Assembly: GCF_024655565.1 (NCBI RefSeq)
Contig: NZ_JANKOF010000019.1
Span: 1 to 62,183 of the forward strand
DNA: 62,183 nucleotides
Source: Nitratireductor sp. ZSWI3
GTDB taxonomy: Bacteria > Pseudomonadota > Alphaproteobacteria > Rhizobiales > Rhizobiaceae
Direction: 5' to 3'
Position numbers and translations under genes: made by a program. Positions 42,171 through 51,988 of this stretch are shown here, piece by piece. A model generated the notes under the pieces. The model did not search any database. It was not told the DNA's origin and saw only the letters and a list, made by a program, of their open reading frames with translations. Position 1 is the stretch's first letter, and the number at the start of each line of letters is the position of its first letter.

Positions 42171-42871
42171 GCTGCCTCTTCCTTTGCCACCAGGCCGCGC
42201 GAGCGCAGCGCGGCAATGACCGAGCCGAGCACCGCCACCGCGATCTCCGCCGGGCTCGCCGCTCCGATGTCGAGGCCGATCGGCGCCTCGATGCGGTCGA
42301 TCGCCTCGCTCGAGGCACCGGCCGCCAGAAGCCGCTCGACGCGTCTCGCATGGGTCTTCCGGCTGCCCAGCGCGCCGATGTAAAAACACTCCGCCTTCAG
42401 CGCGGCCAGCAGCGCCGGGTCGTCGATCTTCGGATCATGGGTAAGCGCGGCCAGCGCCGTATAGGCATCGAGCGGCGCGCGCGCCAGCACCTCGTCGGGC
42501 CACTCCGCGTGAAGCGTCACATCGGGAAAGCGCTCGGGCGAGGCGAAGGCCGTGCGCGGGTCGATGACCGTCAGGTCGAAGCCGGCGATCCTCGCCATCG
42601 GCGCCAGCGCCTGGCTGATGTGGACAGCGCCGATCACCACGAGCCGCGGCGCCGGCAGATGCACGTTGAGGAAGAAGCTGCGTCCGTCGATCTCGACCGT
42701 CGCCGATCGGCCGGACCGGAAGGCGCGTGCCACGGCCTCGCCCAGCGCGCCGGCCACCGTATCGCCCTCGCGGATCACGCGGTCGCGGCCGTCGCCGAGA
42801 TCGGTCAGAAGGACCGCAGCCCTGCGTTCGCGGCGCAGCGCGTTGAGCTTCTTGAGAGACAGCGGATCCAC
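42167..42871 (-). CDS. XdhC-family protein, C-terminal (Rossmann) part
   Basis: 234 residues starting at a GTG that shares one base with the previous stop (TAGTG). It contains the XdhC Rossmann region: 'RLVVIGAVHISQALAPMARI', 'VIDPRTAFASPERFPD', 'ALTHDPKIDDPALLAALK' and 'YIGALGSRKTHARRVERL'. It corresponds to the C-terminal two thirds of E. coli/Rhodobacter XdhC, which binds the Mo cofactor and helps its sulfuration and insertion. The N-terminal part is the separate gene before it. Confidence 0.92.
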   Translation of the reverse strand: MDPLSLKKLNALRRERRAAVLLTDLGDGRDRVIREGDTVAGALGEAVARAFRSGRSATVEIDGRSFFLNVHLPAPRLVVIGAVHISQALAPMARIAGFDLTVIDPRTAFASPERFPDVTLHAEWPDEVLARAPLDAYTALAALTHDPKIDDPALLAALKAECFYIGALGSRKTHARRVERLLAAGASSEAIDRIEAPIGLDIGAASPAEIAVAVLGSVIAALRSRGLVAKEEAA

Positions 42872-43209
42872 TAGCCGAGCCTTTCCACATAGACCTTGAT
42901 GCGGCCGCCGCAGGACAGGCCCACCCGCCAGGCCGTCTCGTCGGCGACCCCGAATTCGAGCATGCGCGGCGTGCCGTCCGCGAGCACCTCGGCGGCCTCG
43001 GCCACCACCGCACCCTCGACGCAGCCTCCGGAGACCGAGCCTTCGAAATTGCCCTCGACATCGATCACCAGATGGCTGCCGACGGGCCGTGGCGCCGATC
43101 CCCAGGTCTCGACCACCGTGGCGATCGCCACGTCGCGGCCGGACTTCATCCATTCTTCGGCGATCATCAGCGGATCGCCTTCGCGCGATTGCAGGTCTGC
43201 TTCAGACAT
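42871..43209 (-). CDS. XdhC-family protein, N-terminal part
   Basis: 112 residues that match the N-terminal XdhC/CoxI domain: 'VAIATVVETWGSAPRPVGSH' and 'VSGGCVEGAVVAEA', with 'GLSCGGRIKVYVERL' at the end. The Cys residues in 'GGCVEG' and 'SCGGRI' are conserved in the family. Two-gene XdhC forms are common in alphaproteobacterial cox clusters. It overlaps the end of coxE by 8 bases. Role: handling of the molybdenum cofactor for a hydroxylase encoded elsewhere. Confidence 0.92.
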   Translation of the reverse strand: MSEADLQSREGDPLMIAEEWMKSGRDVAIATVVETWGSAPRPVGSHLVIDVEGNFEGSVSGGCVEGAVVAEAAEVLADGTPRMLEFGVADETAWRVGLSCGGRIKVYVERLG

Positions 43210-44479
43210 TGGCAGTACTCCCGCCCTTCATATGGGCATGCTGAAAGCCCGATGCCAAGTCCCCGCCCCTGTCCCCCGTGCGATGCGCCGGCGCCACCAG
43301 CGCCGCACAGAGATCGGCAAGCGCATCGAGCGAATGGACCGGGCGCAACTCGTCCACATGCGGCAGCATGGCGCGCATGCCGCGCGCCTTCGGCTCAAAC
43401 CCGTCATAGCCGAGCAGCGGGTTGAGCCAGATCAGCCGACGGCAGGATTTGTGCAGCCGTTCCATCTCGCGCGACAGCACCTCGATGTGGTCGCGCTCGA
43501 GCCCGTCGGTGATCAGCAGCACGACGGCACCCTGGCCCAGAACCCGGCGCGACCACAGGCGGTTGAACGCTTCCAGAGCCGTGCCGATGCGCGTGCCGCC
43601 CGACCAGTCGCGCACCGCCGCCGATGCTTCCGCCAGGGCCTCGTCGGAGTCGCGGCGGCTGAGCGGCCGGGTGATGTTGGTGAGCCGCGTGCCGAAGGTG
43701 AAGCTGTGCACACGGCGGCGCTTCTCCGTCAACGCATGCAGGAAATGCAGGAAAATGCGCGAATATTGGCTCATCGAGCCCGAGACGTCGACCAGCGCCA
43801 CAAGCGGCGGGGCGATGCGGCGCGGCGAGCGGAATTTCGGCAGGATCAGGCCGCCGCCGGTTCTCAGGCTCGAGCGCAGCATGGCGCGCGGATCGACCCG
43901 GGCACCGCGCGGATCGGGCCGGAAGCGGCGTGTGGCGACCCGGTCGAACGGCAGCACCAGATCGCGCATGGCAAGCCGCGCCTCCGCCACCTCGGCGGCC
44001 GACATCTGCGCAAAATCCTTCTTGCGCAGGACCTCCATCGCCGCGAAAGACAGCCGCGCGTCGAGCTCGAATTGCGGCCGCTTCTTGATGATGGCGCGGC
44101 GTTCCTCGTCAAGGGCGTCCTCGGCGCGGCGGTTGCCCGGCTGCGGCTTCTCGGGCAGCACCTCGGCCTCTTCGGCATCGTCGTCGATCGGGGCGTCGTC
44201 ACGGTCTTCGCGACGCGCCCAGTAGAGCCGGAAGGCGGCGTCGAACAGCGCGTGGTCCTCATGCCGGGTCAACAGCGTCGAATGCAGCGTCCAGTAGAAA
44301 TCCTCGCGCCGTTCGATCCCGACGGTGAGCACAGCCTGGATCGCGTCCATCACGGCGGCGGGGCCGACACGCATGCCGGCGCGGCGCAGCATGCGGGCAA
44401 AGCCGACGATGCGGTCGGCAAGCCGCGCGCCTTCGCGCCCGTCGCCGGCCGTCGCCCTGGCTTTGCCGGCGGAAGCCAT
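43202..44479 (-). CDS. coxE: CoxE-like von Willebrand factor A domain protein
   Basis: 425 residues of the CoxE/VWA_CoxE family. A C-terminal VWA domain (about 225-400) has the metal-ion adhesion motif DxSxS in 'ALVDVSGSMSQYSRIFLHF' and later 'VLLITDGLERDHIEVLSREM'. The N-terminal half carries an acidic stretch (about 95-120). In Oligotropha carboxidovorans CoxE works with CoxD to build the Mo-Cu centre of CO dehydrogenase. The gene is 2 bases from the coxD stop and 8 bases into the xdhC gene, a tightly packed operon. Confidence 0.92.
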   Translation of the reverse strand: MASAGKARATAGDGREGARLADRIVGFARMLRRAGMRVGPAAVMDAIQAVLTVGIERREDFYWTLHSTLLTRHEDHALFDAAFRLYWARREDRDDAPIDDDAEEAEVLPEKPQPGNRRAEDALDEERRAIIKKRPQFELDARLSFAAMEVLRKKDFAQMSAAEVAEARLAMRDLVLPFDRVATRRFRPDPRGARVDPRAMLRSSLRTGGGLILPKFRSPRRIAPPLVALVDVSGSMSQYSRIFLHFLHALTEKRRRVHSFTFGTRLTNITRPLSRRDSDEALAEASAAVRDWSGGTRIGTALEAFNRLWSRRVLGQGAVVLLITDGLERDHIEVLSREMERLHKSCRRLIWLNPLLGYDGFEPKARGMRAMLPHVDELRPVHSLDALADLCAALVAPAHRTGDRGGDLASGFQHAHMKGGSTANV

Positions 44480-44480
44480 C

Positions 44481-45395
44481 TCAGCCTCCCTTCACCTCTT
44501 CCAGGATGCGCTTGCCCTCGCCTTCGTCCAGCCGCGCGATGTCGTCCTGATATTTCAGCAGGACGCCCATCGTGTCGGCGACCGTTCCGGCCTCCAGCGC
44601 CTCCTGGCCGAGGGCCGTCAAAGCCGTCGCCCAATCGATCGTCTCGGCCACGCCCGGCGCCTTGAACAGGTCGATCTCGCGCAGCTTCTGCACGAAGGCG
44701 ACAACCTCGCGGGCCAGCCGCCGGTTCGCGTCCGGCACCTTGCGGGAAAGAATCTCGAGCTCGCGCGCGGCATCCGGGTAATCCACCCAGTGATAGAGGC
44801 AGCGGCGCTTCAGCGCATCGTGGATCTCGCGCGTGCGGTTGGTGGTGATGACCACGATGGGCGGCTCGGCGGCGCGGATCGTGCCGAGCTCGGGAACGCT
44901 GACCTGATAATCGGACAGAACCTCCAGAAGGTAGGCTTCAAAGGCCTCGTCGGCGCGGTCGAGCTCATCGATCAGGAACACCGGGGCGCCACCGATGCCG
45001 CTCTCCAGCGCCTCCAGGACCGGCCGGCGGATCAGGTATTTTTCCGAGAAGACGCTGCTCTCCATCTCGGAGCGGTCGTGAATGCCGGCCGCCTCCGCCA
45101 TTCGGATCTCGATCATCTGCGCGGCGTAGTTCCACTCATAGACCGCCGAGGAGACGTCGAGCCCCTCATAGCATTGCAGGCGGATCAGCCGGCGGCCGAG
45201 GCCGGCCGCCAGAACCTTGGCGATTTCCGTCTTGCCGACGCCCGCCTCCCCCTCGAGGAACAGCGGACGCTTCATGCTCAGGCTGAGAAAGAGGACGGTT
45301 GCCAGCGCACGGTCCGCCACATAGCCGCCGTCGGTGAGCAGTGAGAGCGTTTCGTCGATGGATTGCGGCAGTGCGCGCGGATTGGCCTTTGACAT
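44481..45395 (-). CDS. coxD: CoxD-like MoxR-family AAA+ ATPase
   Basis: 304 residues of MoxR-type AAA+. Walker A 'GEAGVGKTE' (49-57), Walker B 'VFLIDELDRADEAFEAYLLE' and sensor region 'PPIVVITTNRTREIHDALKR'. CoxD homologues are chaperone ATPases that work with a VWA partner (CoxE, next gene) during metal-site assembly of CO-dehydrogenase-like enzymes. No coxMSL structural genes are in the window, so the client is unknown. Preceded at 35 bases by a flavin reductase gene on the same strand. Confidence 0.92.
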   Translation of the reverse strand: MSKANPRALPQSIDETLSLLTDGGYVADRALATVLFLSLSMKRPLFLEGEAGVGKTEIAKVLAAGLGRRLIRLQCYEGLDVSSAVYEWNYAAQMIEIRMAEAAGIHDRSEMESSVFSEKYLIRRPVLEALESGIGGAPVFLIDELDRADEAFEAYLLEVLSDYQVSVPELGTIRAAEPPIVVITTNRTREIHDALKRRCLYHWVDYPDAARELEILSRKVPDANRRLAREVVAFVQKLREIDLFKAPGVAETIDWATALTALGQEALEAGTVADTMGVLLKYQDDIARLDEGEGKRILEEVKGG

Positions 45396-45430
45396 CCTGT
45401 CCCTCGGGTTCGAGGTGCTTGTACCAAGTG

Positions 45431-45925
45431 TTACAATATCCGGTAACCGCGCTCATGGTAGAGGAGCGGATGCGATTTCTCGCCGATGCTGAGGCCGGCG
45501 ACCCGGCCGAAATAGACGCGATGCGTGCCGAGTTCCACCGTCTCGACCACATGGCAATCGAAAACGGCCAGCGCATCGGGCAGCGTCGGCGCGCCGGTCG
45601 CGATCGTCTCCCAATCGGCGAGCGCGAAACGGTCTTCCGGCGCCAGGCCGGTGAGACCCGAAAAGGCGTTCGACAGGTCCTGATGGTCGGCGGCGAGCGT
45701 GTTCAGCGCGAAGACGCCGTTCTCGACGAAACAGTCGTTGGCCGGGTTCTCACGGTTGAGACAGACCAGGACGGTCGGCGGGTTGTCGGAAACCGAGCAG
45801 GCCGCGATAGCGGTCACGCCGCGCCGGCCGGCGGGTCCGTCGGTGGTAACGATGTGGACGGCGCCGGCAAAACGGGCCATGGCGTCGCGATAGTGACGCG
45901 GCTCGATCTCGTTGGTCTTCAGCAC
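45431..45925 (-). CDS. Flavin reductase (HpaC/RutF-like) family protein
   Basis: About 164 residues. Flavin_Reduct domain with 'YRDAMARFAGAVHIVTTDG', 'RRGVTAIAACSVSDNPPTVL' and 'YFGRVAGLSIGEKSHPLLYH'. Such proteins reduce FMN or FAD with NAD(P)H to feed a monooxygenase; none is adjacent. The start is uncertain: no ATG precedes the domain, so the GTG at 45925 was chosen; a TTG at 45940 or the ATG 14 codons further in are alternatives. Possibly first gene of the Cox-type operon. Confidence 0.85.
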   Translation of the reverse strand: MLKTNEIEPRHYRDAMARFAGAVHIVTTDGPAGRRGVTAIAACSVSDNPPTVLVCLNRENPANDCFVENGVFALNTLAADHQDLSNAFSGLTGLAPEDRFALADWETIATGAPTLPDALAVFDCHVVETVELGTHRVYFGRVAGLSIGEKSHPLLYHERGYRIL

Positions 45926-46171
45926 ATTCAAATCTTTCAACTCTTCGCCTGCGATATAGGCCTCGCCACGAGCCTTACCAAGGAGGAGACCTCGCCGACA
46001 GACCAAATTCGCAAAAAGCGATACGCCAGCCGCACCGGCAGGGTGCCGCCGGACTTGTGCACGCGGGCCGGGCAGCTTACCAGTTTGGCGGCTTTGGCGT
46101 TAAGCTCACCGAAAGACGCTCTTTGAGTCTCCTGCCGGTGCGTGGCCATCAAAGGACGAATCGAACCCACA

Positions 46172-47242
46172 ATGCGGTGCCTTGCCCTGATCCTCGCCTT
46201 CTGCCTCACCTCGTGGCCGCTTGCCGCGCACGCTCAAGAGGTGAGCATCGGCGTTGCGGCCCCTTCCAGCGGCAATTTCTCCATTTTGGGCAAGCAGTTG
46301 CTCGACGGTGCTCGTGTGGCGTCCGAGGCGGCGGAGGCTAGGGTGACGATCGTCGAAGCGGACACGGGCTGCAGCGCCGAGGGCGGGCAAGCGGCCGCGC
46401 GCGCCTTCGCCGAGCACGCGGTTTCCGCGGTCGTCGGCTTCCTGTGCACCGACGCCATCGAGGCCGCCCTGCCGCTTCTCAAGGAGGCCGGCATTCCCGT
46501 CGTCACACCCGGCGTGCGCACCGCTACGCTGACGGATCAGCGCCAGCGTAGCGGCTGGCCGGTGTTCCGCGCGGCCCCGCGTGCCGATGCCGAGCGCGAC
46601 GCGGTGGCCGACCTTCTGGTGCGACGCTGGCGTCGGGAGTTCTTCGCCATCGTCGACGACGGCACGATCTACGGCCGCGAACTGGCCGAAACGCTGCGCG
46701 CGGCGGCCGAACTGCAGGAGCTGAAGCCGGTTTTCGTCGATACGTTCCGACCGCAGCTTGACAATCAGATCGGTCTTGCCGGCCGCCTGCGGCGAGCCGG
46801 CGCCACGCATGTCTTCGTCGGCGGAGACCGCAGCGACATCGCCATCCTGGCGCGCGACGCGAAGGCAATGGACTATATGCTGACCATTGCCGGCGGCGAG
46901 GCGCTGCGCGCCGAAACCAGCACCGTGCCGCTGGCCGCCGGCACGCTGATGGTCGGCCTGCCGCAGTGGGCCGACGTCGCCGCGCCCGAGGCGCTGGCAG
47001 CCCTTTCGGATGCCGAGGTGGTGCCGGACGGCTACGTGCTGCCGGCCTTCGCCGCCACCCAGATCGCTCTCGCCGCGGCGCGCGATGCACGGGCGGAAGA
47101 AACGACGGTCGGCGAAGCGCTGGCCTCCGGCACGTTCGAAACGGCGCTCGGCTCGCTGTCGTTCGACGCCAAGGGCGATCTTTCGACCGGCTTCTACCGC
47201 CTGTTCCGGTTCGACGGCGAAACCTTCGTGGAGGCCGAATGA
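46172..47242 (+). CDS. Periplasmic binding protein, branched-chain amino acid type
   Basis: 356 residues. Signal peptide (hydrophobic 4-19, cleavage near 'AHAQE'), then a Peripla_BP_6 fold: 'VSIGVAAPSSGNFSILGKQL' and 'GIPVVTPGVRTATLTDQ', with 'FFAIVDDGTIYGRELAETLR' opening the second lobe. It would bind an amino acid or similar solute. No permease or ATPase genes are close. The ATG at 46172 fits the signal peptide better than the GTG at 46142. Its stop overlaps the next start by 4 bases, linking it to a peptidase. Confidence 0.85.
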   Translation: MRCLALILAFCLTSWPLAAHAQEVSIGVAAPSSGNFSILGKQLLDGARVASEAAEARVTIVEADTGCSAEGGQAAARAFAEHAVSAVVGFLCTDAIEAALPLLKEAGIPVVTPGVRTATLTDQRQRSGWPVFRAAPRADAERDAVADLLVRRWRREFFAIVDDGTIYGRELAETLRAAAELQELKPVFVDTFRPQLDNQIGLAGRLRRAGATHVFVGGDRSDIAILARDAKAMDYMLTIAGGEALRAETSTVPLAAGTLMVGLPQWADVAAPEALAALSDAEVVPDGYVLPAFAATQIALAAARDARAEETTVGEALASGTFETALGSLSFDAKGDLSTGFYRLFRFDGETFVEAE

Positions 47243-48270
47243 GGCAGCGCACAGGACCGCTCAATCTCATCACCGACGTCGCCGGGCTGACGGTCGGCAA
47301 CCATTCCGATGGCAGGGTGAAATCCGGCGTCACGGCGCTCCTGTGCGAGACGCCGGCCGTCGCCTCGGTGCAGGTGCTGGGCGGCGCGCCGGGAACGCGC
47401 GAAACCGACCTCCTGGAGCCGCACAATCTCGTCGGCGCGGTCGATGCGATCGCTTTGTCCGGCGGTTCCGCCTTCGGGCTCGATGCGGCCGCCGGCGTGC
47501 AGGCAGCGCTGCGCGAGATGGGCCGCGGCTTCGAGATTCTCGGCTTCCGTGTGCCGATCGTTCCGGGCGCCATCCTGTTCGACCTGCCGAACGGCGGCGA
47601 CAAGGATTGGGGCCGCTTTCCGCCCTACCGCGATTTCGGTTTCGCCGCGGCCATGGCGGCAGCGGAAACCTTCGGTCTCGGCAGCGCCGGCGCGGGAACG
47701 GGCGCCACCACCGCCGGCCTCAAGGGCGGGCTCGGCTCGGCTTCCACCGTGCTGGACAACGGCCTGACCGTCGGCGCCCTCGTCGCCGTCAACGCGGTCG
47801 GTTCGGTGACGGTCGGCGACACGCCGCATTTCTGGGCCGCCCCCTTCGAGATCGGCGACGAATTCGGCGGGCTCGGCCTGCCCCATCCCCTGCCCGAAGA
47901 TGCACAGCGCGTGACGACCAAGACGCGCGCGGCGGCCGGCGGCAACACGACGATCGGCATCATCGCCACCGATGCGCGGCTCGACAAGGCAGCGGCGAAA
48001 CGGCTGGCGATCGCCGCCCATGACGGCTTTGCCCGTGCCATCTGGCCGGCCCACACGCCGGTCGACGGGGACCTCGTCTTCGCGCTCGGCACCGGACGCA
48101 ACGAGACGGCGCTCGACCTAGAGACGCTGATCGACCTCAACGCCGCGGCGGCGAGCACGATGGCGCGCGCCATCGCGCGCGGCGTCTTTGCCGCGACGGC
48201 GGCCGACGGCGACAAAACGCCGGTGTGGACGACGCGCAGCCCGCGTGGCGGAATGGGAAAGGACCGATGA
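47239..48270 (+). CDS. P1 (DmpA/BapA-type) self-processing aminopeptidase family protein
   Basis: 343 residues of peptidase family S58/P1. Conserved parts: 'NLITDVAGLTVGNHSDGRVK' at the N-terminus, 'AIALSGGSAFGLDAAAGVQA', 'GAGTGATTAGLKGGLGSAS' and 'TVGALVAVNAVGSV', the region that precedes the self-cleavage site in this family. Members cleave N-terminal D-, L- or beta-amino acids from small peptides. No signal peptide. The start overlaps the binding-protein stop (ATGA), and its stop overlaps the next start in the same way. Confidence 0.9.
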   Translation: MRQRTGPLNLITDVAGLTVGNHSDGRVKSGVTALLCETPAVASVQVLGGAPGTRETDLLEPHNLVGAVDAIALSGGSAFGLDAAAGVQAALREMGRGFEILGFRVPIVPGAILFDLPNGGDKDWGRFPPYRDFGFAAAMAAAETFGLGSAGAGTGATTAGLKGGLGSASTVLDNGLTVGALVAVNAVGSVTVGDTPHFWAAPFEIGDEFGGLGLPHPLPEDAQRVTTKTRAAAGGNTTIGIIATDARLDKAAAKRLAIAAHDGFARAIWPAHTPVDGDLVFALGTGRNETALDLETLIDLNAAAASTMARAIARGVFAATAADGDKTPVWTTRSPRGGMGKDR

Positions 48271-48995
48271 GAATGAGCATTTTGCGAGCGGCCGCCCTTG
48301 CGGCCCTTTTTCTGATCCCGGCCGAGGGCCGGGCCGGCGATGCGGCGACCGCGGAGATCCTCGGCTTCAGCGCCGATGGCGGCATCTTCGCCTTCGAGGA
48401 ATACGGCGTCCAGGACGGCTCGGGCTTTCCCTACGCCAACCGCTATTACATCGACACGGCGAACGACAGCTTCCTGCCCGGCACGCCGGTGCGGGTGCGC
48501 CTCGAGCAGGACGGAGCCAGCCTCGCCGAAGCGCGCGCCCAGGCGAGAAACAAGGCGCAGACGATCATCGACGATGCCATCCTGGTGGAGAATCGCGGCT
48601 TCACCGCCGGCTGGAACACCGTCACGGAGCGCTCGGCCGATCCGTTCCGGCTGGAGGTCGACCCGCGCCCGGTCTTTCCGGCCATCGACGCTCCGCTCGA
48701 ATTCCGCCTGACCGAGCTGCCGATGCCGGACGCCGCGCAGTGCCACGGGCTCGGCGAGGCGGCCGGTTTCCGGCTTGTCCGCGCCGCAATCGCGCCCGGC
48801 GCGCAGGCCGACCTGCTGCACGAGGATTCATCCATCCCGACCAGCCGCGGCTGCCCGCTCGGCTACCGGCTGGCCGGTGTCCAGACGCTTTATCCGGCCG
48901 AGGGCGCGCCGGTGTTCGCGGTGATCATCGCCATCCGCGCCCTCGGCTTCGAAGGCCCGGATCACCGCTACATCGCCGTCACCGGACGGTTTTGA
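48267..48995 (+). CDS. Exported DUF2259 protein
   Basis: 242 residues with a signal peptide (hydrophobic 6-18, cleavage near 'GRAGDA'). The domain matches DUF2259: 'ILGFSADGGIFAFEEYGVQD' followed by 'GSGFPYANRYYIDTANDSF', and C-terminal 'GYRLAGVQTLYP'. Function is unknown; predicted periplasmic beta-rich protein. It overlaps the peptidase gene by 4 bases, so the binding protein, peptidase and this protein form one operon. Confidence 0.85.
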   Translation: MRMSILRAAALAALFLIPAEGRAGDAATAEILGFSADGGIFAFEEYGVQDGSGFPYANRYYIDTANDSFLPGTPVRVRLEQDGASLAEARAQARNKAQTIIDDAILVENRGFTAGWNTVTERSADPFRLEVDPRPVFPAIDAPLEFRLTELPMPDAAQCHGLGEAAGFRLVRAAIAPGAQADLLHEDSSIPTSRGCPLGYRLAGVQTLYPAEGAPVFAVIIAIRALGFEGPDHRYIAVTGRF

Positions 48996-49032
48996 GGGTG
49001 GCGGCGCGGGCCGTCCGGCGCCGGACCTGACC

Positions 49033-49533
49033 ATGGGGGATCGTTTGTCCGCCGCCCTGTGGCGCGCGCTTCCCTCGCCCAGCCATGCCGTGTTCGGCGC
49101 GCTGCTCTGGGGGGCGCTCATGGGAGCGAACGCCTTCCTCTTCCTGTGGCTCGCCGACTGGCGGCCCGTCTCGCAACTCGCCGGCCTTGCCGGGATCTTC
49201 GCGCTCGGCGGAGCGATCGGCTTTCCCGCCGGCCACACCGCCTGTCGCCTCCTGTCGCGGCACGAGCGCACCGAAACGCGCTTTGCGGCCGCCTTTCTGG
49301 CCTTCGCGACGGCAACGCTCGGCGCCACGGCCATGGTCTATGCGCTGCAGTACCGGGCCTACTACGCGCAGTGGCACGGCCCGCTGTTCTCGCTCCGGTG
49401 GATCCTGGAGTTCGTCTTCACCACCGCCGGCGCGCTCTACCAGTTCGCGGTGCTTGGCCTGCGCATCTATTTTCCCTGGGGATTCGCCGCCCTTTTCGCC
49501 CTGAGCCTCTACTATGCGGCCAAGCCGCGTTGA
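49033..49533 (+). CDS. Membrane protein of unknown function, four helices
   Basis: 166 residues with hydrophobic segments at about 18-40, 47-68, 84-106 and 118-160 (the last possibly two). Loops hold 'RLLSRHERTETRF' and 'QYRAYYAQWHGPLFSLRW'. I do not recognise a family. It follows the DUF2259 gene by 37 bases on the same strand and precedes purB by 61 bases, so it may be the last gene of the 46.2-kb operon. Confidence 0.7.
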   Translation: MGDRLSAALWRALPSPSHAVFGALLWGALMGANAFLFLWLADWRPVSQLAGLAGIFALGGAIGFPAGHTACRLLSRHERTETRFAAAFLAFATATLGATAMVYALQYRAYYAQWHGPLFSLRWILEFVFTTAGALYQFAVLGLRIYFPWGFAALFALSLYYAAKPR

Positions 49534-49594
49534 GCAAAGCGCCCGCCTCTGATACGGAGACGCCAAATTCAATCGTAACGAAGGCAAGGCCCGC

Positions 49595-50902
<1,308 letters not shown>

Positions 50903-50935
50903 GGTCCCCGCATCCGCCCAACCGCTTCGGCATGG

Positions 50936-50959
50936 ATGCCCGGCTCGGGGGCCGGGCAT
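50936..50959. repeat. Hairpin ATGCCCGGC/GCCGGGCAT after purB
   Basis: Perfect 9-bp arms, 6-base loop, 34 bases past the purB stop. No T-run follows, so it is more likely a dispersed palindrome of the type common in Rhizobiales than a classical terminator. Confidence 0.65.
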
Positions 50960-51010
50960 GACGAGTGGTGGGAACGTTTGCGATTGTAACCATCCCCCTC
51001 TGCCTTCGTC

Positions 51011-51034
51011 ACCCTCGGGCCCCGACCCGAGGGT
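51011..51034. repeat. Hairpin ACCCTCGGG/CCCGAGGGT
   Basis: Perfect 9-bp arms with a 6-base loop, between convergent purB and a VOC gene (stop at 51049). With the hairpin at 50936 it may separate the two transcripts. It also resembles a common Rhizobiales intergenic palindrome. Confidence 0.65.
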
Positions 51035-51048
51035 CCATGCCTGAGCAC

Positions 51049-51864
51049 TCAATCCAGGAGCGCAGGCGCGACGCGGATCACCGTGCCCCAGGGGTCGGCG
51101 AATTCCTTCTCGGCCGCAACGTTCCGGCTGTTGAGCCTCACCCAGGAAAGCCCGGCCCGTTTGGGATCGCGCGCTCCCGCGCCGGCGCTGCGCCACGAAT
51201 TGGCACCGATGTGGTGGTGGTAGCCGCCGGTCGACAAGAACACCGCCTGCGAACCGTAGCGCGCCATGGTGTCGAAACCCTGCGCCTCGTGCCACCAGGC
51301 TTCCGCGGTCGCCGGATCGCCGACGCGCAGATGCACATGGCCGACCACGGTCTTCTCGGGCGCCCCCTGCCAGCCGCGATCTTCCTCGGCAAGCGTGCCG
51401 AGCAGGCTCTGGAAATCGAGCGGATTGGTCGCCATCGCCATGCCGGTCTCGGTCCTGCGCCAGCTCTCCGGCGGCCGATCGGCATAGATCTCGATGCCAT
51501 TGCCCTCCGGGTCGGACAGATAGATCGCCTCGCTCACCAGATGGTCCGACGCCCCTTCGAGGCGCAAACCGCTGTCGCGGGCGAAGAGCGCCCAGCGCGC
51601 CAGATCGGCCCGCTCGGGCAGCAGGAAGGCGGTGTGGAACAGGCCAGCCTCGCGCGGATCGTCCGGCATCGCCGATGCGTCCTCCTCGATCTCGAGCAGG
51701 GTTCGCCCGCCCGCCCCGAGGCTGATCCTGCCGGCGCCGCGCTCCGTCTCTGCAAGACCGAGGACCTGGCCGTAGAAGCGGGCCAGATTTCCGGCGTCCC
51801 GAGCCTTAAGCCCGACGCTGGCGACACTGACGGGTGTCGTGACCGCAAAGGGAAATTCGCTCAT
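51049..51864 (-). CDS. Two-module VOC protein (catechol-2,3-dioxygenase-like)
   Basis: 271 residues with two VOC modules: one from about 12 to 125 ('VASVGLKARDAGNLARFYGQ', 'LSDPEGNGIEIYAD') and a second from about 150 ('VGHVHLRVGDPATAEAWWHE', 'GYHHHIGANSW'). This matches ring-cleaving extradiol dioxygenase relatives (CatE/YfiE-like) with iron ligands in 'GHVH' and 'GYHHH'. Substrate unknown. AGGAG 7 bases before the ATG is partly inside a strong hairpin (51875-51931), and two operator-like palindromes lie upstream, so regulation by a ligand-responsive repressor is likely. Confidence 0.87.
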   Translation of the reverse strand: MSEFPFAVTTPVSVASVGLKARDAGNLARFYGQVLGLAETERGAGRISLGAGGRTLLEIEEDASAMPDDPREAGLFHTAFLLPERADLARWALFARDSGLRLEGASDHLVSEAIYLSDPEGNGIEIYADRPPESWRRTETGMAMATNPLDFQSLLGTLAEEDRGWQGAPEKTVVGHVHLRVGDPATAEAWWHEAQGFDTMARYGSQAVFLSTGGYHHHIGANSWRSAGAGARDPKRAGLSWVRLNSRNVAAEKEFADPWGTVIRVAPALLD

Positions 51865-51874
51865 TCTCGTTCTC

Positions 51875-51931
51875 CTGGTGGGGCGATCCTGACAGGTGGT
51901 TCCCATCTGTCAGGGAAAATCGCCCCACCAG
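51875..51931 (-). promoter_or_regulatory. Leader hairpin with inner operator palindrome A
   Basis: Outer arms 51875-51887 and 51919-51931 are perfect over 13 bases. Inner arms 51889-51899 and 51903-51913 pair 10 of 11 with a 3-base loop. Read on the minus strand the inner part is CTGACAGATGG-GAA-CCACCTGTCAG. The outer arm reaches into the AGGAG of the VOC gene (51872-51876), so it could act as DNA operator or RNA structure. Confidence 0.75.
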
Positions 51932-51947
51932 ATGAACAGCTTAGGGG

Positions 51948-51988
51948 CTGACTTTTCCAAACAGATGGGGACCATCTGTTTGGGTCAG
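51948..51988 (-). promoter_or_regulatory. Operator palindrome B
   Basis: Perfect 12-bp arms CCAAACAGATGG / CCATCTGTTTGG (51957-51968, 51972-51983) with CTGAC/GTCAG outside (51948, 51984). It shares the core ACAGATGG-N3-CCATCTGT with palindrome A, centres about 69 bases apart. Typical of paired sites for a TetR- or MarR-type repressor, but no regulator gene is adjacent. Confidence 0.75.
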
